Positions 42,603 through 51,098 of a stretch of DNA of 64,000 nucleotides are shown in pieces. Position numbers and translations under genes: made by a program. This DNA is from Rufibacter radiotolerans. GTDB taxonomy: Bacteria > Bacteroidota > Bacteroidia > Cytophagales > Hymenobacteraceae. The notes beneath the pieces were generated by a model. That model saw nothing but the letters and a program-made list of their open reading frames with translations. It did not search any database and had not been told where the DNA came from. Numbering within the stretch: position 1 is the first letter of the stretch; each line of letters begins with the position of its first letter. The stretch is from contig NZ_CP010777.1 in assembly GCF_001078055.1 (NCBI RefSeq), positions 3,811,001 through 3,875,000 of the forward strand. The letters run 5' to 3'.

Positions 42603-43970
42603 ATGACCATATCTTTTTACGGCGCGGCCCAGGCCGTGACCGGAAGCAAGCATTTAGTTACCCTTGAAAACGGCAAACGCATTCTGCTGGACTGCGGTCT
42701 TACCCAGGGCATGGGCGACAAAACCGAGGAACGCAACCGCTCCTTTGACTTTGAGCCCGAGAACCTTTCCTGCTTAATTCTTTCCCACGCGCACATTGAC
42801 CACTCCGGCCTTATCCCGCGGCTGGTGCGAGAAGGGTACACTGGCCCGGTATACTGCACCCCACCTACTCTGGAGCTTTGCGAACTGCTTCTGAGAGACA
42901 GCGCCCGCATTCAACAAAGTAACTGCAACAGCGCCAATGAACCGTTGTACACCGAGGAAGACACCGAGAAGGCCCTGCAACAGTTCGTGACCGTGCCCTA
43001 TGACCAGCCTTTTACCATAGACGAAGACATTGAACTGCTCTTCACCGATACCGGCCACGTGCTGGGCAGCGCCGCCATCAACCTGAAACTTCAGGACGAC
43101 GGCCGCGAGCGCACCCTCTGCTTCAGCGGGGACATTGGTCGGTTCGCTAACCGTATTCTAAATCCGCCGCAGGCGTTCCCGCAAGCGGAGATCATTATCT
43201 GCGAGTCTACCTACGGCAACCGGGTGCATGACAGCCTGGAGAACACCGAGGAGCGCCTGCAGAAGATTGTGCAGGAGGTGTGCGTGGAGCGGCAAGGCAA
43301 ACTGTTGATCCCGGCGTTCAGCATTGGTCGCACGCAGGAGCTGATCTACTCGTTGAACTACTTAGCGGAGGAAGGCCGCCTGCCCGAAGTGAAAGTGTTT
43401 GTGGACAGTCCGCTCTCTGTATACGCTACAGATATCATGCGCGAGAACCCGCAGTACTTCAGGGAGACCATGCAAGAGTATCTCAAGGAAGACCCAGACC
43501 CCTTCGGGTTTCCGCAGCTGACCTATATTACAGAGGTAGATGACTCTAAGGAACTGAACAAGATAGAGGAACCCTGCGTGATCATCTCCTCCTCGGGCAT
43601 GATGGAGGCGGGCCGCATCCAGCACCACCTCAGAACCAACCTCCCCGATGCCAACAGCGCCGTGCTCATCACCGGTTACTGCGAGCCCTCCACCTTGGGC
43701 GGCAAGCTCATGAACGGCGCTGAGAAGGTCTACATTATGGGCGATGAGGTAGACGTGAAAGCCGAGATGCTCATCATGAAGGAATACAGCGCCCACGCTG
43801 ACTACGGCGACATTGCCAAGTTCCTCCACTGCCAGGACAAAGAGCAGATCCAGCGTATCTTCCTGGTACACGGTGAGACCTCTGTGATGGGCCAACTCAA
43901 GGAGGATTTGTCTGAATTGGGCTACCGGAACATTGAGATCCCGGAGTTCAGGTTGTCTTACGTGGTGTAG
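42603..43970 (+). CDS. Beta-CASP metallo-beta-lactamase fold RNase-like hydrolase
   Basis: A 455-residue MBL-fold protein with a beta-CASP insertion: Zn motif SHAHIDHSGLIP (about 60-71), GHVLGSAAI (about 151), STYGNR with catalytic region (about 200-205), FSIGRTQELIY in the beta-CASP part, ITGY and a C-terminal RMMBL stretch HADYGDIAKF / LVHGETSVM. Family members (archaeal CPSF-like and bacterial exonucleases) cut RNA; a role in RNA processing is likely but unproven. Own transcription unit. Confidence 0.9.
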   Translation: MTISFYGAAQAVTGSKHLVTLENGKRILLDCGLTQGMGDKTEERNRSFDFEPENLSCLILSHAHIDHSGLIPRLVREGYTGPVYCTPPTLELCELLLRDSARIQQSNCNSANEPLYTEEDTEKALQQFVTVPYDQPFTIDEDIELLFTDTGHVLGSAAINLKLQDDGRERTLCFSGDIGRFANRILNPPQAFPQAEIIICESTYGNRVHDSLENTEERLQKIVQEVCVERQGKLLIPAFSIGRTQELIYSLNYLAEEGRLPEVKVFVDSPLSVYATDIMRENPQYFRETMQEYLKEDPDPFGFPQLTYITEVDDSKELNKIEEPCVIISSSGMMEAGRIQHHLRTNLPDANSAVLITGYCEPSTLGGKLMNGAEKVYIMGDEVDVKAEMLIMKEYSAHADYGDIAKFLHCQDKEQIQRIFLVHGETSVMGQLKEDLSELGYRNIEIPEFRLSYVV

Positions 43971-44041
43971 GATTTTTTTACCATGGATTCTCCCTGCTGC
44001 TTCTATATAATAAGAAGTGTTAGTAACTCTATATATAAGGA

Positions 44042-44082
44042 GTGCATTTTGAGGCTGTTTTCAAGAAAAGGGTTTAAAACGA
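44042..44082. repeat. Interspersed GTTTT/AAAAC palindrome, copy 14 (degraded)
   Basis: GTGCATTTTGAGGCTGTTTT against AAAAGGGTTTAAAAC; weakly symmetrical. It lies in the 389-bp convergent gap 43971-44359, which otherwise contains only a terminator near its end. Confidence 0.5.
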
Positions 44083-44308
44083 TTAGTCAGTAACAATGCT
44101 GTAATGCGGGTCTTTGAAGGCATAAAAATCAATGGTACCCATGGTAATTAAATTAGGGCCAGCCACAAGTCTTGGCTGACTAAGATGCATTTACTTGCCT
44201 ACCTTTCGTTAGGGCCCCAGTGAGTTTGTAAGGGCTTCTATACTCTAACATATCGGCTAAGCGAATGTCCTAGAAACCAATTATTACTTTATGCCGCTCA
44301 AAAAAGAC

Positions 44309-44338
44309 AAAGGCCACCTCACTAAAGGTGGCCTTTGT
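44309..44338. terminator. Terminator downstream of the 44360-45628 gene
   Basis: AAAGGCCACC ... GGTGGCCTTT hairpin around TCACTAAA, about 20 bp past the stop of the minus-strand gene. Confidence 0.75.
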
Positions 44339-44359
44339 TACTCCTATATAAGAAGGCAC

Positions 44360-45628
44360 TTATTTCTTTACAATACGGGTAGTGGCTTTGCTGGTGGCGG
44401 TTTGTACCTGCAGATAATAGATACCTGCGTGCTGACCGGCCAAGTCTAACTCAATGCCTTTGCCAGCGGCCAGTTGTACCTCTTGCTTCAGGACCACACG
44501 TCCGCTGCTATGGAACAATGTTACTGCCGCTGTGCCAGTAGTTTCAGTTATGTTCACGGTCACTTTGCTGGTAGTTGGGTTAGGATATACTTCCAGCGCC
44601 GTTTTTACGCTTGTTTTAGTATCTGCCGCTTTTACAGCAATTACTTTTGAGTATTCAAATTTTCCGTCAAAGTCTACTTGCTTCAGGCGGAAGTAAAGTG
44701 TTTTAGTGGCTGCAGCTGTAACAGCGGCTTTGTAAGACTGAACAACAGAAGTAGTTCCGTGGCCTTTTACTCTCTCACCTACTGCCTGGAAAGCTTTTCC
44801 GTCTTCGCTCTGCTGCACTTCAAAGTAATCATTGTCTTTTTCAGAAGCAGTGGCCCAGGCCAGGTTCACTACGTCACCAGCTCTTTTGGCGGAGAAGGAG
44901 GTTAGGGTAACGGGGAGGGGAACAGGAGTCGATGAGCCAGTAACTGAAACTGTAAAGTTATCTATGGCAAGATCATCTTCATTTCCTGAGCTGTTTGTGT
45001 GAGCATCTACAACTCTTATGAAGAGTTCTTGACCAACAAGTAATTTAAAGTTGCTGATGGAGGTTGAAATATTAGGTTGGGCCAACACAAATGCTGTGGT
45101 TCCGTTAGAATTATTAATTGAGGTCCATGATAAGGCAGTATTCTCAGGATTAGTCAAATCTTTGCCTATTGCATAACTAAGAGTTAAGGTTTGAGGGGTA
45201 GGGTTAGATTTAGTAAAAATAGCTTTAATCAAAAAATTTAAACTTAACCCGGTTATATCTTTAGTGGTATTGTTTTTAAAACGCACCCCATAAGTAGTTG
45301 TACCTCCCTTTGCTCTAAATCCTATTGCTTTATCAGTATTTATATCTAAGCAGGCAAATGTATTTGTTCCGCTGCCACTTAATTTACCACTTTGTGTAGT
45401 CATCCCCACTATTGTAGCTGGAATTGCTGTATCCATTCTAGCATACCAGCCTTGAAGAGTAACACCATCAGACCAATTTGCTGAAACGCCTGATGCAGGC
45501 AGAGCATCAAAATTCTGGGTATAACTTCCAGTAAGAGGTAAATCAACCTGTGCATTTGCAACCATCTGCAGAGAAAGCAAACACACTACCAACACCAGAA
45601 CCTTACAAGATGAGTACAAGTTTTTCAT
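44360..45628 (-). CDS. T9SS type A sorting domain protein
   Basis: A 422-residue secreted protein of unknown function. Signal peptide (MKNLYSSCKVLVLVVCLLSL...VANAQ). Residues about 30-235 form a domain opening YTQNFDALP and closing DDLAIDNFTVSV, paralogous to the N-terminal domain of the 51099-53423 product. Residues about 240-330 are fibronectin/Por-associated (LTSFSAKR, TASEKDNDYFEV, LYFRLKQVDFDGKFEYSK). The last 80 residues are a T9SS sorting domain (VYPNPTTSK, ending TRIVKK). Part of a cluster of three such cargo proteins, all on the minus strand. Confidence 0.85.
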   Translation of the reverse strand: MKNLYSSCKVLVLVVCLLSLQMVANAQVDLPLTGSYTQNFDALPASGVSANWSDGVTLQGWYARMDTAIPATIVGMTTQSGKLSGSGTNTFACLDINTDKAIGFRAKGGTTTYGVRFKNNTTKDITGLSLNFLIKAIFTKSNPTPQTLTLSYAIGKDLTNPENTALSWTSINNSNGTTAFVLAQPNISTSISNFKLLVGQELFIRVVDAHTNSSGNEDDLAIDNFTVSVTGSSTPVPLPVTLTSFSAKRAGDVVNLAWATASEKDNDYFEVQQSEDGKAFQAVGERVKGHGTTSVVQSYKAAVTAAATKTLYFRLKQVDFDGKFEYSKVIAVKAADTKTSVKTALEVYPNPTTSKVTVNITETTGTAAVTLFHSSGRVVLKQEVQLAAGKGIELDLAGQHAGIYYLQVQTATSKATTRIVKK

Positions 45629-46242
45629 AAGAGAGTTTAGTTAAGTTATTCCTTTTTGTATTAACCAATTATTTACTTGAAATAACCTTACAAAGATGAG
45701 GAAGAAAAAACGTCAATTCACATTAAGAAAGCATGTAACTATTTCAATTATTAAAATTGACGAATATTAATAACATAAATTATAAATCGAAATATTCACA
45801 TTCAGTATATCTACTAAAACCTTAAAAATTAACTGTATGTATATATCCAAAGGCCATTAATATAGAATTTTCATATTAAATAATACAAAGAAACAATATG
45901 TATTCCATAGCAAGGACACTAAAAATTATTGAAATATTGCATATAAATTCTTTTAATAATGCATAACCTTTTTCAAAGAACCTATTTTATATACAATCCT
46001 ATAGTTAACTTTATCTATAAATTATCCATATTTTAACAAGCCATACAAGAAACTCTTGTTGGAAGAGGAGCAAGAAGTCCATCTTTAAAGGTCAGATTAT
46101 AGAAGGAACCAGCTCATCAGCGATCTCACTTCTACCCAGAAGCAACTACTCCAAACCTAGCTCCCTACTATTTTGACTGGCGCTGAACAAAAAAAGCGGG
46201 GACTGCTTTTCACGCAGTCCCCGCTTTAATCTTGACTAATAA
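45629..46242. other. AT-rich intergenic region
   Basis: 614 bp of very AT-rich DNA between two T9SS cargo genes. It carries the terminator of the upstream gene (46193-46228) and must contain the promoter of the 45628 gene; no TAnnTTTG/TTG pair at the right spacing and no credible ORF was found. Confidence 0.5.
46193..46228. terminator. Terminator downstream of the 46243-48387 gene
   Basis: AAAGCGGGGACTGC pairs with GCAGTCCCCGCTTT around a 7-nt loop, about 15 bp past the stop on the minus strand; the flanking A-run serves as U-tract. Confidence 0.85.
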
Positions 46243-48387
46243 CTATTGCTTTACCACGCGAGTAGTAGCTTTAGAAGTAGCCGTCTGAATCTGAAGGTAA
46301 TAAACACCAGGCGCTAGGTTTCCTAAGGAGAAATTAACTGGCTGACCAGCCTCTACTTGTATTGATTTTTGGAGCACTGCTTTGCCGCTGCTATGAAATA
46401 AGGTCAAAGAGGCTGCGCCGCTTAAATCTGTAGAGGTTACCACCGAAACATCACCAACCGTTGGGTTAGGGTACACTGCTAAGGTCGCTTGGGCCTCTTT
46501 GTGGGCAGTGGCCTTTACCGCTATTACTTTAGAGTATTCAAACTTGCTATCAAAGTCTACTTGCTTGAGGCGGTAGTAGATAGTGCCTGATCCAGAGGCC
46601 GCGTCTAAGAAGCTGTAGTCAAGGCGAAGGCTGCTTGTCCCATTGCCAGCCACCTTGCCAATGGCATGGAAGTTCTTACCATCCTTGCTCCGCTCCACTT
46701 GGAAGTACTCGTTGTCCTTCTCAGAGGCCGTAGACCAGGAAAGCTTAACAGAACCATCAGCTTGCTTTCCGGTGAAGGAGATCAATGAAACAGGGAGAGG
46801 AGTAACAGGTTTTGTGATGGCAGCAGTTGCAGTAGCTACAGAGTTCAGGAAATAATTCCCTGCATCATTACCCGCCAATGAAGCACCACTTAATGTAACA
46901 ACTTTGTTAGTACCTATTTCAGGAGTATCAAAGGTGGCAGTTCCGCCAAATAAGCTAACATTATCTCCTTCAAGTTGTCCGGCAACAGATCTAGAAACAA
47001 CTTCTGCTGCTGTTGTTCCATTATACTCTTTGTCTTTTGCTATAAAGAAGCCCACAATTCCTTTGGGGGTGATGGCGGCAGAGGCACTAGGCACAGTTGT
47101 ACCAGCAAGTGTGTAATTACCTAGATCATTGTTTCTTAAAGAGATGCCATTGATATTAATAGTTTTGTTCGAACCCGCGTTTTTGTCTGAAAATTCTGCC
47201 ACAGAGTAAACTACAGATAAATTATCTGCAGGGTATTTGTCAGACGATAGAGTGACGGCGGCGATTCTTGAACCATCATACTCCTTGTTAATACCAACAG
47301 CTGTCAAAGTAAGAGACTTAGGGTTAATAGCCGCACTTAAACCCGTTGGCTGAACAAGGGTATAATTATCTTTTGCATCACCCTTAAGTGTGCAATTGGA
47401 GGCGCAGCTGATACCAATTCCTACATTCACAGAGCCAAATACGCCTGTTCCTATAAAGGCTACATCATCTCCAGTTAAGGCGTTTTGCAAAGTACCTGTG
47501 ATAGTGGTAGCATTTGTGCCATCATACGTTTTGGATACAGCAGCAGGGCTAGAAATGGTGAGTAACCTTTTATTGATAGTAAGGCTTGCAGGAGTTCTTG
47601 TTCCGCTAACGCAACCTAATTCATTTATAGCTTCTGCATAATAAGTGAAGGTTCCAGCAGTGGTTTGGTTTACTAGAAAGGAGGTAGAGTTGGTCGCAAC
47701 TCTATTGGTGCCTGTAGCATCACTATACCAGTTAACAGTATAACCTGCAGGCACTGTTACTTGCAGCGTTTTATTTGGATTAACTTCTCCATACGTGAAA
47801 GATCTGTTAGTTGGATTTGTAGGAGCAGCTGTCGTGCCATAAACTGTAAAGGCAGGTGATGCCCCTGTCCCAATTGCACCAATAGAAGTAGGGTTAACAG
47901 ATACAAGAGCGATAGTATAAGAACCACTTAAGTTATTTGGAAGCGTTATTGTCCCAGATAACTGGTTTGCATATCCGCCCGTCCCAACAGAAAAACCACT
48001 GTAAGGATTTCTATTCAAAGTACCAACTAACGTGTAAGGAGCTGCCCCGCCCGCAGCACTTACATATACTTGAAAGGAAGATGTTTCTGAATAATGGGAT
48101 GAAGAATTTCCGTTTCCGTTTTGATTGGTGGCTGTAAATGCAATAGTAACAACTGATCCTGCACAAACTGGATTTGGCGTAACCCCATTAACCTGAATGG
48201 TTTGAGCTTCTGAGTTAAAGCTAGCTGTCAAAGACAATCCTACTATTATAAAAGTAGCAAGAATCTGGTTTGAAAAAGAGTTTTTAGCAAAAGAGGAAGT
48301 TCCTGATTTTGCTTGGCGCACTATCTCCAAAGCAAGCAAACACACTACCAGCAAAAGATCTTTAAAAGATGAGTACAAGTTTTTCAT
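46243..48387 (-). CDS. MBG/YDG-repeat T9SS type A sorting domain protein
   Basis: A 714-residue secreted surface-type protein. It has two tandem hydrophobic stretches at the start (residues 1-22 and about 42-58, cleavage near NSEAQ), the first nearly matching the signal peptide of the 44360-45628 gene. Then Ig-like strands, followed by three MBG/YDG-type repeats (KTYDGTNATTITG, KEYDGSRIAAVT, KEYNGTTAAEVV), a fibronectin-like module and a C-terminal T9SS sorting domain (VYPNPTVGD ... TRVVKQ). Function likely adhesive or structural; not known. Long AT-rich 5' region. Confidence 0.85.
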   Translation of the reverse strand: MKNLYSSFKDLLLVVCLLALEIVRQAKSGTSSFAKNSFSNQILATFIIVGLSLTASFNSEAQTIQVNGVTPNPVCAGSVVTIAFTATNQNGNGNSSSHYSETSSFQVYVSAAGGAAPYTLVGTLNRNPYSGFSVGTGGYANQLSGTITLPNNLSGSYTIALVSVNPTSIGAIGTGASPAFTVYGTTAAPTNPTNRSFTYGEVNPNKTLQVTVPAGYTVNWYSDATGTNRVATNSTSFLVNQTTAGTFTYYAEAINELGCVSGTRTPASLTINKRLLTISSPAAVSKTYDGTNATTITGTLQNALTGDDVAFIGTGVFGSVNVGIGISCASNCTLKGDAKDNYTLVQPTGLSAAINPKSLTLTAVGINKEYDGSRIAAVTLSSDKYPADNLSVVYSVAEFSDKNAGSNKTININGISLRNNDLGNYTLAGTTVPSASAAITPKGIVGFFIAKDKEYNGTTAAEVVSRSVAGQLEGDNVSLFGGTATFDTPEIGTNKVVTLSGASLAGNDAGNYFLNSVATATAAITKPVTPLPVSLISFTGKQADGSVKLSWSTASEKDNEYFQVERSKDGKNFHAIGKVAGNGTSSLRLDYSFLDAASGSGTIYYRLKQVDFDSKFEYSKVIAVKATAHKEAQATLAVYPNPTVGDVSVVTSTDLSGAASLTLFHSSGKAVLQKSIQVEAGQPVNFSLGNLAPGVYYLQIQTATSKATTRVVKQ

Positions 48388-49426
48388 TGGTTTTTTCTTT
48401 AAATAATTTTGATTTTGTATTTAGTTCTTATTTTTTAGAAACTACTTTACAAAATTGAAGATTATTCTAAATCAATTCCCAACTTCTACTTGTATAAACA
48501 TTCTTATATCAATAGACATTCTAGTTATTTTACATTATATTTAACTTAAAATATTTATAATTAATATTTACCCTTATCCTTCCCATAGACGCCTTTTACG
48601 CGTTTCTACTTATTGCTTAACATAAAATTTTACATCTTAATTTTCTAATAACCACCAGTTCTAAATCGATAGAAAATTAATAATTAATTATTTTTTGACA
48701 ATTTTTTATTTTATTATTTATATACATATTTATAGTTTTATAAATATTGTCATATTAAATTTATCTTTAAAAATATAAATTGTCCTAACCTATGGCAACT
48801 TCTCTAGTATATGCTGATTATCAAACTTGATTATCGAACTTGATTATCGAACTGAAGTCAGTCCTACCATAACTGTGAAGGTCATGGTTACCTTGAGGAA
48901 GAAAAAGGTGCTACTCTAAATATCTCGCTATAATTAAGGGTCCTTTGTATACTGGACAGCTTTATTCCCCTTGGAAAGTCAAGCGCTTAATTATGAATGC
49001 TATATCATAGGCATCTAAGTTCTCTCTAGGATCTGGTTGCATTAACTGTTAAAGCTCTTTGTTCAGCCTTACTCCACTTAATCTCTCTTATAGCCTATTT
49101 CATTTTAAGGTAGTATGAGCTACCCTTTAAAGGAACGCACCAAGAGTATTCAAAGGATTCAATAGATGAAGGGCACAAATAGGCCAAATAGTTTTTACGC
49201 CCTACTTGAAGTTATTCAGAATAGCCATAGAGCATAAAATTCTGGCATACATCAAGAAATTCATATATTCATACTTTTATATATCTAATTCATTATCAAG
49301 GCGTAGTACCATCAAATTATCAAAAATATCATGTATTTTTTTGAAACCTTTTGAACCTTAAGGAAAAGTGGGAGGTTACGGATATGCACAGCACAAGGTT
49401 GCGCTTTCGTCTTCAACTAAAATTGA
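48388..49426. other. Long AT-rich intergenic region
   Basis: 1039 bp between the MBG-repeat protein and the subtilase, strongly AT-rich for the first 400 bp. It contains a 13-bp unit repeated three times (48816-48854). The part at about 48860-49130 has higher complexity and might be decayed coding DNA, but no reading frame gave a recognisable protein. No promoter could be assigned confidently. Confidence 0.5.
48816..48854. repeat. Three tandem 13-bp repeats
   Basis: GATTATCAAACTT, GATTATCGAACTT, GATTATCGAACTG in direct succession. Function unknown. Confidence 0.85.
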
Positions 49427-50605
49427 ATGTCTATGAAAACATCTAATTTCAAAAAAGCAGTATCATTCTTTGCTCTTGCTTCCGCCTTCACCATGGCTGG
49501 TTGCCAAAAAGAAGAGATTTTAGAGGAAACTTCCGCTTCTCCAGCAGCTTCTGGAACTACTCAAGCTGTTTCCGGCAAATACATTGTTATTATGAAAAAT
49601 GGCAATGCTACAAACGTCCAGGAGCAAAGAAACCGCTTATTACAGAAATTAGGTATTAATAGTGAGCGCATAAGTGACGTCTTTAATGGCGCATCAGATG
49701 GCTTTACGGGAAACCTCAGCAAAGAGGAAGTACAGCAATTGAAACAAGATGGCGATGTTGCTTACGTAGAGCAGGAGCAAGCCATTAATCTTGAAAAAAC
49801 AACCGCTACCCTTTTCTCTACCACTTCCACTACTACTTCCACTTCGGGCCAAACCATTCCCTGGGGCGTTGCCCGCGTAGGCTACGGTGACGGTACTGGC
49901 AAGACAGTCTGGGTAATTGACTCAGGCGTGCAGTCTAACCACCCAGACCTGAACGTAGACAAAACCCGCAGCAAATCCTTTATCTCAGGCGATCTTTCTT
50001 ATGAAGACGGCTATGGCCACGGCACCGCAGTAGCCGGTATTATTGGCGCCAAAAACAACAGTGAAGGCGTAGTAGGTGTAGCCGCCAATGCTTCTATTGT
50101 AGCGCTTAGAGTATTTGACAACACTGGTTACGGCACGTTAACCCGCATTTACTCTGCTTTGAACCACGTGTATAAATATGGCAAGGCTGGTGATGTAGTA
50201 AACATGAGCCTTGGAGTTGCTGCCTCTACCTTGCTAGATGACTTGGTGAAGAAAGTAGCCGCCCGTGGTATTTTTGTAGCTGTGGCCGCCGGTAACAGCT
50301 ATACCAACTGCTCTAATATTTCTCCTGCCCGTGTGGTTGCCTCTAATGTGTATGTGGTTTCTAACATGACCTCACTCTCAGCTTTCAACCCTACTTCTAA
50401 CTTTGGAGCTTCTGTAAACGTGGCAGCTCCTGGTACAGACGTACAGATGACCTGGAAAGGTAGCGGCTACGCAACTGGTAACGGTACTTCCTACGCAGCC
50501 CCTCACGTGGCCGGTATCCTGGCCATGACCGGCGGAAGAGTATCAAGCCAAGGATTGGTAACTGCAGACCCAGATGGCAAGCCAGATCCAATCGCGCTTA
50601 AATAA
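49427..50605 (+). CDS. S8 family subtilisin-like lipoprotein protease
   Basis: A 392-residue exported serine protease. The signal peptide ends in a lipobox (TMAGC, about residue 26). Residues about 45-125 are an I9 propeptide/inhibitor domain (KYIVIMKNGNATNVQ ... DVAYVEQEQAI). A Ser/Thr-rich linker follows. The catalytic triad is visible: Asp in VWVIDSGV (about 164), His in GYGHGTAVAG (about 198), Ser in GNGTSYAAPH (about 354). No sorting domain. Two adjacent ATGs (49427, 49433) are possible starts. It ends before a strikingly long hairpin. Confidence 0.93.
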   Translation: MSMKTSNFKKAVSFFALASAFTMAGCQKEEILEETSASPAASGTTQAVSGKYIVIMKNGNATNVQEQRNRLLQKLGINSERISDVFNGASDGFTGNLSKEEVQQLKQDGDVAYVEQEQAINLEKTTATLFSTTSTTTSTSGQTIPWGVARVGYGDGTGKTVWVIDSGVQSNHPDLNVDKTRSKSFISGDLSYEDGYGHGTAVAGIIGAKNNSEGVVGVAANASIVALRVFDNTGYGTLTRIYSALNHVYKYGKAGDVVNMSLGVAASTLLDDLVKKVAARGIFVAVAAGNSYTNCSNISPARVVASNVYVVSNMTSLSAFNPTSNFGASVNVAAPGTDVQMTWKGSGYATGNGTSYAAPHVAGILAMTGGRVSSQGLVTADPDGKPDPIALK

Positions 50606-50610
50606 CCTCT

Positions 50611-50676
50611 AAGGTGTTATATAAAAAGAAGGGCCCATCTCCAGTGAGATGGGCCCTTCTTTTTATATAACACCTT
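50611..50676. terminator. Perfect 30-bp stem hairpin after the subtilase gene
   Basis: Arms 50611-50640 and 50647-50676 are perfect complements with a 6-nt loop (CCAGTG). The core AAGAAGGGCCCATCT plus the following TTCTTTTTATATAA can act as terminator; the extra outer pairs (AAGGTGTTATAT) make it far longer than needed. Confidence 0.85.
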
Positions 50677-50833
50677 CACTAGCAACCTAGAGAGGGCTTA
50701 ACAGGAGACCTGCCTTTACAAAAACGCAGGGAGCTTTTGGTTCTGTTTTTAACCTTTTTAGGCCAAATAGAGTATTCAAAATATACAATGGCTTTTGAAT
50801 GACAGGAGCCTCCTTTGATTTTAACCTACTACT

Positions 50834-51004
50834 ATGAAAAATTTACAAGCATATTTCGTCGCCCTAATGGCCGTCCTGACCATGACCCTCTCCAGCTGCG
50901 ATATCGTGGGCGATATTTTTGAGGCTGGCATGTGGACCTCCGTGATCATTATTGTGCTGGTGATCTTATTGATCCTTTGGCTTTTCCGCAAAATAAGAAG
51001 ATAG
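50834..51004 (+). CDS. Tiny membrane lipoprotein, 56 residues
   Basis: ATG 50834 to TAG 51002-51004. Reads MKNLQAYFVALMAVLTMTLS then SC (lipobox LSSC, Cys at 22), DIVGDIFEAGMWTS and one TM (VIIIVLVILLILWLF) with a basic end RKIRR. Such short lipoproteins with a single TM are common in Bacteroidota and sometimes misannotated as phosphatidate cytidylyltransferase; function unknown. Stands alone between two strong hairpins. Confidence 0.75.
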   Translation: MKNLQAYFVALMAVLTMTLSSCDIVGDIFEAGMWTSVIIIVLVILLILWLFRKIRR

Positions 51005-51033
51005 GTTTCAGACCTATTTTTGAAAAAACAGGC

Positions 51034-51081
51034 TTACAACAGAAAGGCCACCCTGGGAACAGGGTGGCCTTTCTGTTGTAA
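51034..51081. terminator. Perfect 21-bp stem bidirectional terminator
   Basis: Arms 51034-51054 and 51061-51081 are perfect complements with loop GGGAAC and core AAAGGCCACCCT. It lies between the tiny lipoprotein and the convergent T9SS gene. A decayed GTTTT/AAAAC palindrome (about 51004-51041) overlaps its left arm. Confidence 0.85.
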
Positions 51082-51098
51082 GGATTGGGCTTAACCTC

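Noticed and set aside
46243..48387. Interpreting the long N-terminus of the MBG-repeat protein as a real two-TM membrane anchor
   Set aside because: The second segment ends in a normal signal cleavage site and the protein carries a T9SS sorting domain, so export with a duplicated leader fits better.
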